DNA from: Hyphomicrobiales bacterium
GTDB lineage: Bacteria; Pseudomonadota; Alphaproteobacteria; Rhizobiales; NORP267
Assembly: GCA_021775855.1 (NCBI GenBank)
Contig: JAJFGZ010000004.1
Coordinates: 47,132-111,131, forward strand
Length of the DNA stretch: 64,000 nt
Direction of reading: 5' to 3'
Below the pieces are notes generated by a model. The model did no database searches and had not been told where the DNA came from. It was given only the letters and a program-made list of their open reading frames with translations. Numbering within the stretch: position 1 is the first letter of the stretch; each line of letters begins with the position of its first letter. Shown here one piece after another: positions 9,409 to 18,286 of this stretch. The translations under genes and the position numbers were made by a program.

Positions 9409-11799
9409 ATGTCTTCTGTTTCTGCGTCTCCGCTCGCCCGGGATATTCCAAATACATTGAATGATGAGGACGACCGGCGTGCGCCGTCGCCACCGAATAC
9501 GTCAGCAATTGTTGAAAATCCTGAGACTGGAAAAGACCCGGTCTCCGTTGTTGCCCGCCCGCAATTTATGGGGATTGCCATTGGTGGTCTGCTGTTTGGC
9601 CTTGCGGCATGGTTCATTTCACCGTTTGCAGGCGTTGCCGGGATCGCGATTTTTGCTGCGCTCTATTCGACGTCGATCGCCTGGCAAGCGCGCCGCGATA
9701 TCGGTGTGGTCCAGCAGGAAAATGTGGCCCTGCGCCGCTCCATCGAACACCTCAATGACGGCAACTGGGAGCTACGCGAGAGCGAAGAACGGTACCGCGG
9801 CCTGATCGACGTCCAGGACGACCTGGTCCTGCGCCGCTCCCTCGATGGAAATATCAGTTTCATCAATGGCGCGGCCATCCGGGCCTTCGGCAAACCGGCT
9901 GAAGAGTTGATTGGGACGCGCTTTCAGCCGAAAATATTTGCTCTGGACTCAAGCGGGAATGTCGGAAATGCCGCTACCGAGACGGGTGTCGCCGAATACC
10001 AGGAAAATTCCTACGACCGCAAAATTGAGACCGAGAACGGCCCGCGCTGGATCTCGTGGCGGGATTTCGCGGTGCGCGATAATGACGGCAGCCTGATCGA
10101 AATCCAGAGCGTTGGCCGCGATATAACGACCCGCAAGGCCAACGAAGAAGCTCTTGCCACCGCGCGCGACGAGGCCGAAGACGCCAACCGTGCAAAATCC
10201 CGGTTTCTGGCGACAATGAGTCATGAAATCCGCACGCCCATGAACGGTATCCTCGGCATGACCGGGCTACTACTTGATACCGAGATGGCGCCCGAACAAC
10301 GCTCCTACGCCCAGGCGGTCAAAACCTCGGCCAACACCCTGCTGACGCTGATCGACGAAATTCTTGATTTTTCCAAAATCGAAGCCGGGCGATTGCAGCT
10401 TGATCCTGCCCCTGTACAGCTGTGCGACCTGTTACAGGGGGTCATCGAATTGCTGTCACCCCGCGCCCAGGACCGGGGCGTCGAAATCGCTTCTAAACTG
10501 GATCCCCTGATTCCTGAAATCGTAATCGCCGACGAGATGCGGCTGCGACAGATCCTGTTGAATCTCGCCGGCAACGGTATCAAATTCACCGATAAGGGAG
10601 GAGTCGCGATCGACGTGACTTATGTCGGTGAGGGAGCAGGTATCGAGGTTGCCGGCGTTGAGGAAAAAACCGTCCGTCTCGAATTTTCGGTCATTGATAC
10701 AGGCTCGGGCATGTCGCGCGAGGTTCAGGAACATATTTTCACCGAATTCCAGCAGGGCGACGCCTCGACCACCCGCCGCCATGCGGGTACGGGTCTTGGC
10801 TTGACTATCTCACAGCGTCTCGTCGAGTTGATGAACGGCGAACTCGAGGTAAAATCAAAACCTCGTTCGGGCAGCAAATTTTCCTTCGAAATTGAGCTGC
10901 CGTTCACCGCGGAGGTGGAAAAGAACAACTTGCACAATTCCCTTAAAGACCACGATATCGCGTTGGTTTGGGAATCGCGGATCGAAGCCCCGCGCGTTCG
11001 CCATGCGCTCGAGAGCCTGGGCGCGACCGTGCGCCGTTTCAACACGCCGTCCGACGCGATGATCTGGCAGGGCACCCGCACGGGAACCCGGATCGTCCTG
11101 TGCGACATGCCAGCGGCCGAAGACATGTCCGCGTTGCTGGTTGCTGATCGCGACCGGAACGATCTCCGCGCGTTGGCGCTGCTGACAGCGGCCGAACGCC
11201 AGGATCTCGGGAAACTCGGCAACCTCGGGTTCGACGGGTATCTGATCAAACCCATCCGCCCGCAATCTTTGCTCTCCCAGATTGTCGGCCTGGCGCCTGG
11301 TTCGGACGCGCCTGCCGGTGCGAGAAAGCAGGACGCCCCCCGACCGGAGTTTTCCGGCGGCCGGGTATTGCTGGTTGAAGACAACGAAATCAATGCCCGT
11401 GTTGCCAAGGCGGTCATCAAACGTACCGGTTACGAGGTCGATCACGTTGTCAACGGCCGGCTGGCGGTCGAAGCAATCAAGGCTGCTAAAAACAGTACGA
11501 AGGATAACGGATATACAATGGTGTTTATGGACATCCATATGCCCGAAATGGATGGACTTGAAGCGACCCGCAGGATCCGGGCGCTCGGCCATGGCGAGAA
11601 TAGCGACGGCCCAGGCGCAGTCCCGATCATCGCGCTGACGGCTAGCGCATTCAGCGAAGACCGTGACGCCTGTATGATGGTCGGGATGGACGATTTTCTC
11701 CCAAAGCCATTTGACGCCGGCGATTTGGAAAAAATCGCCGCAAACTGGGCTGGCCGTTCGACATCCGCCCGGGGTTCACATTTGTGTGCGGCAAATTAA
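9409..11799 (+). CDS. Membrane-anchored hybrid sensor histidine kinase/response regulator
   Basis: The 796 residues read as follows: a soluble N-terminus, two closely spaced membrane segments (about 52-70 and 73-92), a short coiled coil, a PAS domain (about 118-240), and a HisKA dimerisation domain with phospho-acceptor His near 272 (MSHEIRTPMNGILGM). Then come HATPase_c with N box and the DTGSGMS and GTGLGLTIS G boxes, a degenerate receiver (about 505-620), and a canonical C-terminal receiver with Asp near 708 (FMDIHMPEMDG). No HPt domain follows, so a separate phosphotransferase would be needed. The stimulus is unknown. No partner response regulator is adjacent. Confidence 0.9.
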   Translation: MSSVSASPLARDIPNTLNDEDDRRAPSPPNTSAIVENPETGKDPVSVVARPQFMGIAIGGLLFGLAAWFISPFAGVAGIAIFAALYSTSIAWQARRDIGVVQQENVALRRSIEHLNDGNWELRESEERYRGLIDVQDDLVLRRSLDGNISFINGAAIRAFGKPAEELIGTRFQPKIFALDSSGNVGNAATETGVAEYQENSYDRKIETENGPRWISWRDFAVRDNDGSLIEIQSVGRDITTRKANEEALATARDEAEDANRAKSRFLATMSHEIRTPMNGILGMTGLLLDTEMAPEQRSYAQAVKTSANTLLTLIDEILDFSKIEAGRLQLDPAPVQLCDLLQGVIELLSPRAQDRGVEIASKLDPLIPEIVIADEMRLRQILLNLAGNGIKFTDKGGVAIDVTYVGEGAGIEVAGVEEKTVRLEFSVIDTGSGMSREVQEHIFTEFQQGDASTTRRHAGTGLGLTISQRLVELMNGELEVKSKPRSGSKFSFEIELPFTAEVEKNNLHNSLKDHDIALVWESRIEAPRVRHALESLGATVRRFNTPSDAMIWQGTRTGTRIVLCDMPAAEDMSALLVADRDRNDLRALALLTAAERQDLGKLGNLGFDGYLIKPIRPQSLLSQIVGLAPGSDAPAGARKQDAPRPEFSGGRVLLVEDNEINARVAKAVIKRTGYEVDHVVNGRLAVEAIKAAKNSTKDNGYTMVFMDIHMPEMDGLEATRRIRALGHGENSDGPGAVPIIALTASAFSEDRDACMMVGMDDFLPKPFDAGDLEKIAANWAGRSTSARGSHLCAAN

Positions 11800-12004
11800 A
11801 CAACTTCGCCATTGCCGAACCACTTCCTGATTTGCAATAATCCTGTCACTCGGGCCGATTAAGCAATTGGCCGTCCGGAGACAGACTAAGCAGATTGATT
11901 GCTGGTCTGGAAACCGGACACCTTCCAGCGGCCCGGATTGCGCCGCAAACGGGTAATAAATGTTGGGCTCGGCGGTACAACCTGGAGGCCAAAAAAAGGT
12001 GTCG

Positions 12005-12973
12005 ATGAAGTCCGCGATATCGGATGTTTTGATCGCCGGAACCCAGGCAGGTCTTCAGCAGGGTGCGCGGATTTTTTCGTTTCGCCGTCACTACCCCTCG
12101 ATGCGCAAGCGCTGCGGCCCGGTCGCCGCCGGGACCACGTTTGCCCGCAATGGCTCGCTGGAAGTGCGGCTCGCCCGCAACCTCCAGGATATCCGGCGCG
12201 CCCAGCATCTGCGTTACAAGATTTTTTACGAGGAAATGTCAGCGATACCCGACGCGACGGCGTTGATCACCCGGCGCGACGAAGATTCTTACGACAAGAT
12301 GTGCGACCATTTGCTTGTATTTGATCATGGCGACGCCAACGGACCTGATTCGCGCATCCCCTGGGGTCAGAAGCCCCAGGTGGTCGGAACCTACCGACTT
12401 CTCCGCCAGGAAATGGCCGAAGAATATTCGGGATTTTATTCCCAGGAAGAATTCGATATTTCGGCCCTTATCGCGCGCCACGGAAAGGGCACGAGGTTTC
12501 TGGAACTAGGCCGTTCGTGTGTCTTGAAGGGGTACCGTACCCGCCCGACAATCGAATTGCTGTGGCAGGGAATCTGGTCATACCTGGCGCGGCACAATCT
12601 TGACGCCATGATCGGTTGCGCCAGCCTGGAGGGGACCGACCCGGCGCAACACGCGGAGCATTTGAGTTTCCTGCATCACTTTTGTGCCCCCCCTCCGGAT
12701 TGGCGGGCAAGCGCCCATCCCCACCAAAAAGTGGAAATGAATATGATCCCCAAGGAGGAGATCGAACCGATGCGGGTGCTGCGCTCCCTGCCGCCGTTGA
12801 TCAGGGGGTATCTCAGGGCCGGCGCCTATATCGGCGATGGCGCGGTGATCGACCACCAATTCGGGACCACCGACGTCCTGATCATCCTGCCCGTCACCAA
12901 TATCCGGCAGGGCCATATCGATTATATGCGCAAGCGCGAACGCCCCGCCAACGGGCAGCTGGCAGGCAGTTGA
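12005..12973 (+). CDS. olsB: OlsB-type ornithine N-acyltransferase (GNAT fold)
   Basis: OlsB attaches a 3-hydroxyacyl chain from acyl-ACP to the alpha-amino group of ornithine, the first step of the phosphorus-free ornithine lipids. Family hallmarks are EVRLARNLQDIRRAQHLRYKIFYEEM, PQVVGTYRLLRQE, FLELGRSCVLKGYRT, IELLWQGI and the long segment around GCASLEGTDP. The start at 12005 gives 322 residues; an in-frame ATG at 11960 is possible, but AAGGTG favours the later one. The gene is convergent with malic enzyme. A PlsC-type acyltransferase that could do the second step lies at 29955-30791. Related GNAT proteins of the hemolysin-like family are the alternative. Confidence 0.8.
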   Translation: MKSAISDVLIAGTQAGLQQGARIFSFRRHYPSMRKRCGPVAAGTTFARNGSLEVRLARNLQDIRRAQHLRYKIFYEEMSAIPDATALITRRDEDSYDKMCDHLLVFDHGDANGPDSRIPWGQKPQVVGTYRLLRQEMAEEYSGFYSQEEFDISALIARHGKGTRFLELGRSCVLKGYRTRPTIELLWQGIWSYLARHNLDAMIGCASLEGTDPAQHAEHLSFLHHFCAPPPDWRASAHPHQKVEMNMIPKEEIEPMRVLRSLPPLIRGYLRAGAYIGDGAVIDHQFGTTDVLIILPVTNIRQGHIDYMRKRERPANGQLAGS

Positions 12974-12983
12974 TTGGGACCGA

Positions 12984-15266
12984 TCATCCGTTGATATTAT
13001 AGGCGGCCAGTGCAGCCATATTCACCAATTCCGTATCCTGGGCGCCAAGCGGAACGATCTGCACAGATTTATCGAACCCGACCAGCAGCGGGCCGATAAC
13101 GGTGGATCCGCCTAGTTCCTGCAGCATGTTGGTGGAAATGCTGGCTGAATGGAATGCCGGCATGATCAACACATTCGCAGGCGCGGTCAGCCGGCAGAAC
13201 GGGTAGGCCGCCATGGCCTTGGCGTTGAGCGCGACGTTTGCAGCCATCTCGCCATCATACTCGAAATTCACGTTCCGCTGATCAAGGATCTTGACCGCCT
13301 TGCGCACGTGGTCGGCGCGCTCGCCAGCAGGATACCCGAATGTGGAATAGGCAAGCAGGGCCACCCGGGGTTCGTATCCGAGCCGACGCGAGACACCGGC
13401 GGCTTCTTCCGCGATATCCGCCAACTCCTCCGCGCTCGGCATATCGTGAACCGTAGTATCGGCAACCAGCACCGTGTGCCCCTGCGACAGAATGATCGAG
13501 AGCCCGATCACCCGGTGCCCGGGCTTGGCATCGATCACCTTACGGACATCTTTGAGCACCATGGCGTAAGGCCTGGTGATCCCTGATACAAGCGCGTCGG
13601 CATCGCCGGTCGCGACCATGCTGGCTGCGAAATAATTGCGGTCGGTATTGATAAGGCGGGCGCAATCGCGCAGCAAATAGCCGCGCCGCTGCAGCCGGGC
13701 GTATAGGTGGTTGGTATACTCCTCGGTGCGCTCGGAAAGTGCCGCGTTCTGGATCTGGATATCGTCCCGTTTTTCCAGTCCCAGGTGGGCAATTTGCTCC
13801 AGAATCTGTTCCTCACGCCCCACCAGGATCGGCGTACCAAGCCCGGCATTGGTGAACGAATAGGCCGCCCGAATAACCTGCTCTTCTTCGCCCTCGGCAA
13901 AGACCACTCGTTTGGGTTGCCGCCGGACTTTGGAAAATATGCTCTGCAGGGTCCCGGCGATCGGATCCAGCCGCGCGCTCAGTTGCTCCGTATAGATCTC
14001 CATATCCACGATTGGTTTGCCGGCAACGCCGGTTTCCATGGCTGCGCGGGCGACCGCGAGTGGGACCCGGCTGACAAGGCGCGGGTCGAACGGTGTCGGG
14101 ATTATATAGTTAGGCCCGAAGCGGGGCCGGGTCCCCTGGGATGCAATCGCCACTTCGTCGGGCACGTCTTCGCGCGCCAGATCGGCTAGCGCCTGCGCCG
14201 CAGCTATTTTCATTTCCTCGTTGATCGCGCTCGCCCGGACGTCAAGCGCTCCGCGGAAAATGTAGGGGAACCCGAGCACGTTATTAATCTGGTTGGGGTA
14301 ATCTGATCGCCCGGTCGCCATAATGGCATCGTCGCGCACTTCGCGCACTTCTTCCGGCGTAATTTCCGGGTCGGGATTGGCCATCGCGAACACGATCGGG
14401 TTTTTGGCCATAGAGGCCACCATTTCCGGCGTGATCGCGCCTTTGACCGAAAGCCCGAAAAACACGTCCGCACCGTCAATCGCTTCAGCCAGGGAGCGCG
14501 CCTTGGTGTCCGACGCGAACGCCGATTTCCATTGGTTCATCCCTTCGGCGCGGCCCTTGTAGATCGGACCTTTGGTGTCGCACAGAATGATGTTCTTGCT
14601 CGGAAACCCCATCGCCCGGATCAGCTCCAGGCAGGCAATCCCGGCGGACCCGGCGCCGTTGCAGACAAGCTTGGTTTTCTTGATATCTCGGTTGGTCAGG
14701 TCGAGCGCATTGATCAATCCGGCGGCAACAATAATCGCGGTGCCGTGCTGGTCGTCATGAAAGACCGGGATATCGGCGAGTTCGCGCAACCGCTGCTCGA
14801 TGATGAAGCATTCTGGTGCCTTGATATCCTCGAGATTGATGCCGCCAAAGGCTGGCGTCAGATAGCGAACACAATTGACGAACTCGTCGACATCCTCTGT
14901 GGCCACTTCGATGTCGATCGCGTCGATATCGGCAAACCGCTTGAACAGGGCGGCTTTGCCTTCCATGACAGGTTTTGCTGCAAGCGGTCCCAGATTGCCC
15001 ATACCGAGTATCGCGGTGCCGTTGGAGATGACCGCGACCATGTTGCCCTTGATCGTGTAATCAAACACAAGCGCCGGATTATCGGCAATCGCCTGAACCG
15101 GAACCGCCACGCCAGGGGAATAAGCAAGCGACAGGTCGCGCTGGGTCACCATCGGTTTGGTCGGCCGAACTTCCAGCTTGCCTGGCTTGGTGTGGTGATG
15201 AAAATGCAGCGCGTCCTGGTCTGTAAATGTTGGCCGGTTTCCCGGTGATTTGAAATCAGTGGCCAT
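12984..15266 (-). CDS. maeB: NADP-dependent malic enzyme with C-terminal phosphotransacetylase-like domain
   Basis: Oxidatively decarboxylates malate to pyruvate, making NADPH. The 760 residues contain the malic domain ([55 protein letters not shown]), the NAD(P)-binding domain ([29 protein letters not shown]) and a C-terminal Pta-like domain ([32 protein letters not shown]-type ending). In MaeB the Pta-like part does not make acetyl-CoA but is regulatory, sensing acetyl-CoA. It is transcribed towards olsB and divergent from mutS, with about 170 bases of promoter space. Confidence 0.95.
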   Translation of the reverse strand: MATDFKSPGNRPTFTDQDALHFHHHTKPGKLEVRPTKPMVTQRDLSLAYSPGVAVPVQAIADNPALVFDYTIKGNMVAVISNGTAILGMGNLGPLAAKPVMEGKAALFKRFADIDAIDIEVATEDVDEFVNCVRYLTPAFGGINLEDIKAPECFIIEQRLRELADIPVFHDDQHGTAIIVAAGLINALDLTNRDIKKTKLVCNGAGSAGIACLELIRAMGFPSKNIILCDTKGPIYKGRAEGMNQWKSAFASDTKARSLAEAIDGADVFFGLSVKGAITPEMVASMAKNPIVFAMANPDPEITPEEVREVRDDAIMATGRSDYPNQINNVLGFPYIFRGALDVRASAINEEMKIAAAQALADLAREDVPDEVAIASQGTRPRFGPNYIIPTPFDPRLVSRVPLAVARAAMETGVAGKPIVDMEIYTEQLSARLDPIAGTLQSIFSKVRRQPKRVVFAEGEEEQVIRAAYSFTNAGLGTPILVGREEQILEQIAHLGLEKRDDIQIQNAALSERTEEYTNHLYARLQRRGYLLRDCARLINTDRNYFAASMVATGDADALVSGITRPYAMVLKDVRKVIDAKPGHRVIGLSIILSQGHTVLVADTTVHDMPSAEELADIAEEAAGVSRRLGYEPRVALLAYSTFGYPAGERADHVRKAVKILDQRNVNFEYDGEMAANVALNAKAMAAYPFCRLTAPANVLIMPAFHSASISTNMLQELGGSTVIGPLLVGFDKSVQIVPLGAQDTELVNMAALAAYNING

Positions 15267-15436
15267 AAATTATCCGTTGTTTTCCCGCTTGTTATGTCGG
15301 CATGAACCTTGGAAGCCGCCCGACAAACCGCTAGATTAAGGCTTGCCAGCCTTGCGGACAAGGTGTGCTTGCATGCTGGGGTATAGTCCGAAAGATGTAT
15401 GCTAGGCATATACTGAAAGGTTTTCGAATACTACCA

Positions 15437-18286
15437 ATGCACAATATCAAACAGCCCATGATTGCCGACGATACCGACCGCGTTGCGTACGAAGCGGAGC
15501 CCTTGGGGGCGAATGCCAAATTGGGAGTCTCCAAAAAAGCAACTGCTGCTGGCAAACCCGCTAAGACCAAGACAACCCCGATGATGGCCCAGTTCTTCGA
15601 GATCAAGGCCAACAACCCGGACAGTTTGCTTTTCTACAGGATGGGCGACTTTTACGAGATGTTTTTTCAGGACGCTGAAGTGGCGTCCCGCGCGCTCGGT
15701 ATCGCGCTGACAAAACGCGGCCAGTATCAGGGTCTGGACGTACCGATGTGCGGGGTCCCGGTCCATGCTGCCGACAACTACCTGCAAAAGCTGATCCGGC
15801 TTGGCCACCGGGTCGCGGTCTGCGAGCAGCTTGAAGACCCGGCGGATGCCAAAAAGCGTGGTGCGAAGGCGGTCGTGCGCCGCGATGTGGTTCGGCTGGT
15901 AACGCCTGGAACCCTGACAGAGGATTCATTGCTGGACGCGCGCCGGAATAATTTTCTGGCTGCAGTGGCGGGTGTCAGGTCCGGTGACAGTGAGACCGCG
16001 TTCGCAATCTCCTGGGTCGACCTTTCCACGGGGGCGTTCCATGTGGCTGCGACCGATAAGTCCCGTATCGCTTCCGATCTGGCGCGCCTGGAGGCCAGTG
16101 AAGTTCTTGTGGCCGAACCGCTCTTTGAGGATCCGAATTGGCGTGAACTCTGGATAGACGGGGATCTCCCTGTCGTGCCGTTGACCACGGATTATTTTAA
16201 CTCCTCCTCTGCCAAGGCCAGGCTGAGCAAATATTTCAACGTCGCGACGTTGGATAGTTTCGGCGCCTTCAGCCGCGCCGAGCTCGCCGCCAGCGGCGCC
16301 ATCATTGCCTATGTGGACGCGACCCAGGTCGGCCAGCAGGCCAGCATTTCACCGCCCCGGCGCGAAAATGCCAGCGACGTTATGGAGATCGACCCGGCGA
16401 CCCGCGCCAACCTGGAACTTTTCCGAACCACAGCCGGCGACCCGCGCGGCAGCCTGTTCGCGGTCGTCGACCAGACAGTAACGCCGGCGGGAGCGCGCAA
16501 GCTGGCGAGCCGGATGGCAAGCCCGCTGACGCTCCCCGAACGCGTCAACCGGCGCCTCGATGCGGTTTCCCATTTCACCGATCAGGACGGGTTGCGTGAC
16601 AAAGTCCGCCGCGATCTGGCGGCATCCGCAGATCTGGCCCGCGCCTTGTCGCGCCTGGCCCTTGGGCGCGGTGGTCCACGCGATCTCGGCGCGCTGCGAG
16701 ACGGCATCCGCGCGGGGTCTCTCTTGCGCCAGCATTTCGATCAGGCCCCCGGGCTCGCGCCGCCACCCGACGAGTTGGTCAAGCTAATGAGTGATTTGCA
16801 GGGTCCGGATCCGGATACGCTCTCAAGATTTGCCGGCACTTTAGGCGCGACGCTGGACGATGAACTACCGGCCTTTGCCCGAGATGGCGGGTTCGTCCGG
16901 GCGGGGCATGATACAGGCCTCGATGAAGCATGTGCCCTGCGTGACGAAAGCCGGAAAATCATCGCCACCCTGCAATCCACCTACCGAGAAGCAACCGGGA
17001 TCAAGGCGCTCAAGATCAAACACAACAATGTGCTCGGGTATTTCGTCGAGGTGCCAGGCCAACACGGATCGCGGATGCTGGCCGCACCGATGAATGAGAC
17101 TTATATCCACCGCCAGACCCTGGCGAACGTTTACCGGTTTACGACAACCGAGCTTGGCGAACTGGAATCCCGCATTGCGGCGTCAGCAGAACGCGCGCTG
17201 GCCATCGAGATGGACATTTTCGATTCATTGACCGCACAGGCATTGACCCTCGGCGAGGCCATCAAGACGGTTGGCGATGCCATGGCGGCGCTTGATTGCC
17301 ACGCGGCTCTGGCCGAACTGGCGCGGACCGAGAATTGGTGCCGCCCGGGGGTGGACGATTCCACAAGTTTCGAGATCGAAGCGGGCCGCCACCCGGTTGT
17401 CGAAGCGGCGTTGAAGAAATCCAGCGGAGCGTTCATTGCCAACGATAGCAATCTCGGTGCTGATCCGAATGATGAAACCGGGCGTCAAATCGCCGGGGCA
17501 ATTTGGCTTTTGACCGGTCCGAACATGGCCGGTAAATCGACCTTCCTTCGCCAAAACGCCATCATCGCCATTCTCGCACAAACGGGTTCATTCGTTCCGG
17601 CAAAATCCGCCCGGATCGGGATTGTCGACCGGCTGTTCAGCCGCGTCGGTGCGTCCGACGATCTCGCCCGGGGGCGCTCGACCTTCATGGTGGAGATGGT
17701 CGAGACGGCGGCGATCCTCAACCAGGCGGGGTCTAGATCCCTGGTTATTCTGGACGAAATCGGGCGCGGTACGGCGACGTTTGACGGCCTGTCGATTGCC
17801 TGGGCCACGGTCGAACATCTCCACGAGGTCAACGGCTCGCGGGCGCTGTTCGCCACCCATTATCACGAATTGACCAGTCTCGCGGAAAAGCTCCAGCGGC
17901 TCCAGAATGCCACCATGAAGGTCAGGGAATGGCAGGGCGATGTGGTTTTTCTCCACGAAGTGGTGCCTGGTGCTTCTGACCGTTCCTACGGGATCCAGGT
18001 GGCGCGACTTGCAGGCCTGCCAGCCACCGTCGTTGCCCGCGCCCGCGAGGTACTGGACAAGCTCGAAGCGAGCGACAAAGCTAACGCCGGGGCGCGGCTC
18101 AACCAGGACCTGCCGCTTTTTGCGGCCAGCGTCACGAGCCCCCCTGTGCGAACCGGAAATCCTGTCTACCGCGATATTTGTGACAAACTCGAAACCCTGA
18201 TCCCGGACAATTTGACGCCCCGCGATGCCCTTGAAATGCTGTACGAACTGAAAGGCATGTTGCGCGACAATGAGGGCAGGGGATGA
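15437..18286 (+). CDS. mutS: DNA mismatch repair ATPase MutS
   Basis: Recognises base mismatches and small loops and starts repair with MutL. The mismatch-reading motif GDFYEMF (intercalating Phe, recognition Glu) is near residue 70, followed by connector, lever and clamp domains, the Walker A GPNMAGKSTFLRQ and Walker B DEIGRGTATFDG. At 949 residues it is somewhat longer than E. coli MutS, from a 45-residue low-complexity N-terminal extension. The exact start is uncertain: ATG 15437 has no good ribosome binding site and ATG 15458 is also possible. The last codon overlaps the glnD start in an ATGA. Confidence 0.96.
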   Translation: MHNIKQPMIADDTDRVAYEAEPLGANAKLGVSKKATAAGKPAKTKTTPMMAQFFEIKANNPDSLLFYRMGDFYEMFFQDAEVASRALGIALTKRGQYQGLDVPMCGVPVHAADNYLQKLIRLGHRVAVCEQLEDPADAKKRGAKAVVRRDVVRLVTPGTLTEDSLLDARRNNFLAAVAGVRSGDSETAFAISWVDLSTGAFHVAATDKSRIASDLARLEASEVLVAEPLFEDPNWRELWIDGDLPVVPLTTDYFNSSSAKARLSKYFNVATLDSFGAFSRAELAASGAIIAYVDATQVGQQASISPPRRENASDVMEIDPATRANLELFRTTAGDPRGSLFAVVDQTVTPAGARKLASRMASPLTLPERVNRRLDAVSHFTDQDGLRDKVRRDLAASADLARALSRLALGRGGPRDLGALRDGIRAGSLLRQHFDQAPGLAPPPDELVKLMSDLQGPDPDTLSRFAGTLGATLDDELPAFARDGGFVRAGHDTGLDEACALRDESRKIIATLQSTYREATGIKALKIKHNNVLGYFVEVPGQHGSRMLAAPMNETYIHRQTLANVYRFTTTELGELESRIAASAERALAIEMDIFDSLTAQALTLGEAIKTVGDAMAALDCHAALAELARTENWCRPGVDDSTSFEIEAGRHPVVEAALKKSSGAFIANDSNLGADPNDETGRQIAGAIWLLTGPNMAGKSTFLRQNAIIAILAQTGSFVPAKSARIGIVDRLFSRVGASDDLARGRSTFMVEMVETAAILNQAGSRSLVILDEIGRGTATFDGLSIAWATVEHLHEVNGSRALFATHYHELTSLAEKLQRLQNATMKVREWQGDVVFLHEVVPGASDRSYGIQVARLAGLPATVVARAREVLDKLEASDKANAGARLNQDLPLFAASVTSPPVRTGNPVYRDICDKLETLIPDNLTPRDALEMLYELKGMLRDNEGRG

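Noticed and set aside
11846-12208. Minus-strand 120-residue ORF in the kinase-olsB gap
   Set aside because: It runs opposite to and inside olsB, is rich in Arg/Ala/Pro as expected of a shadow frame, and shows no family motif.
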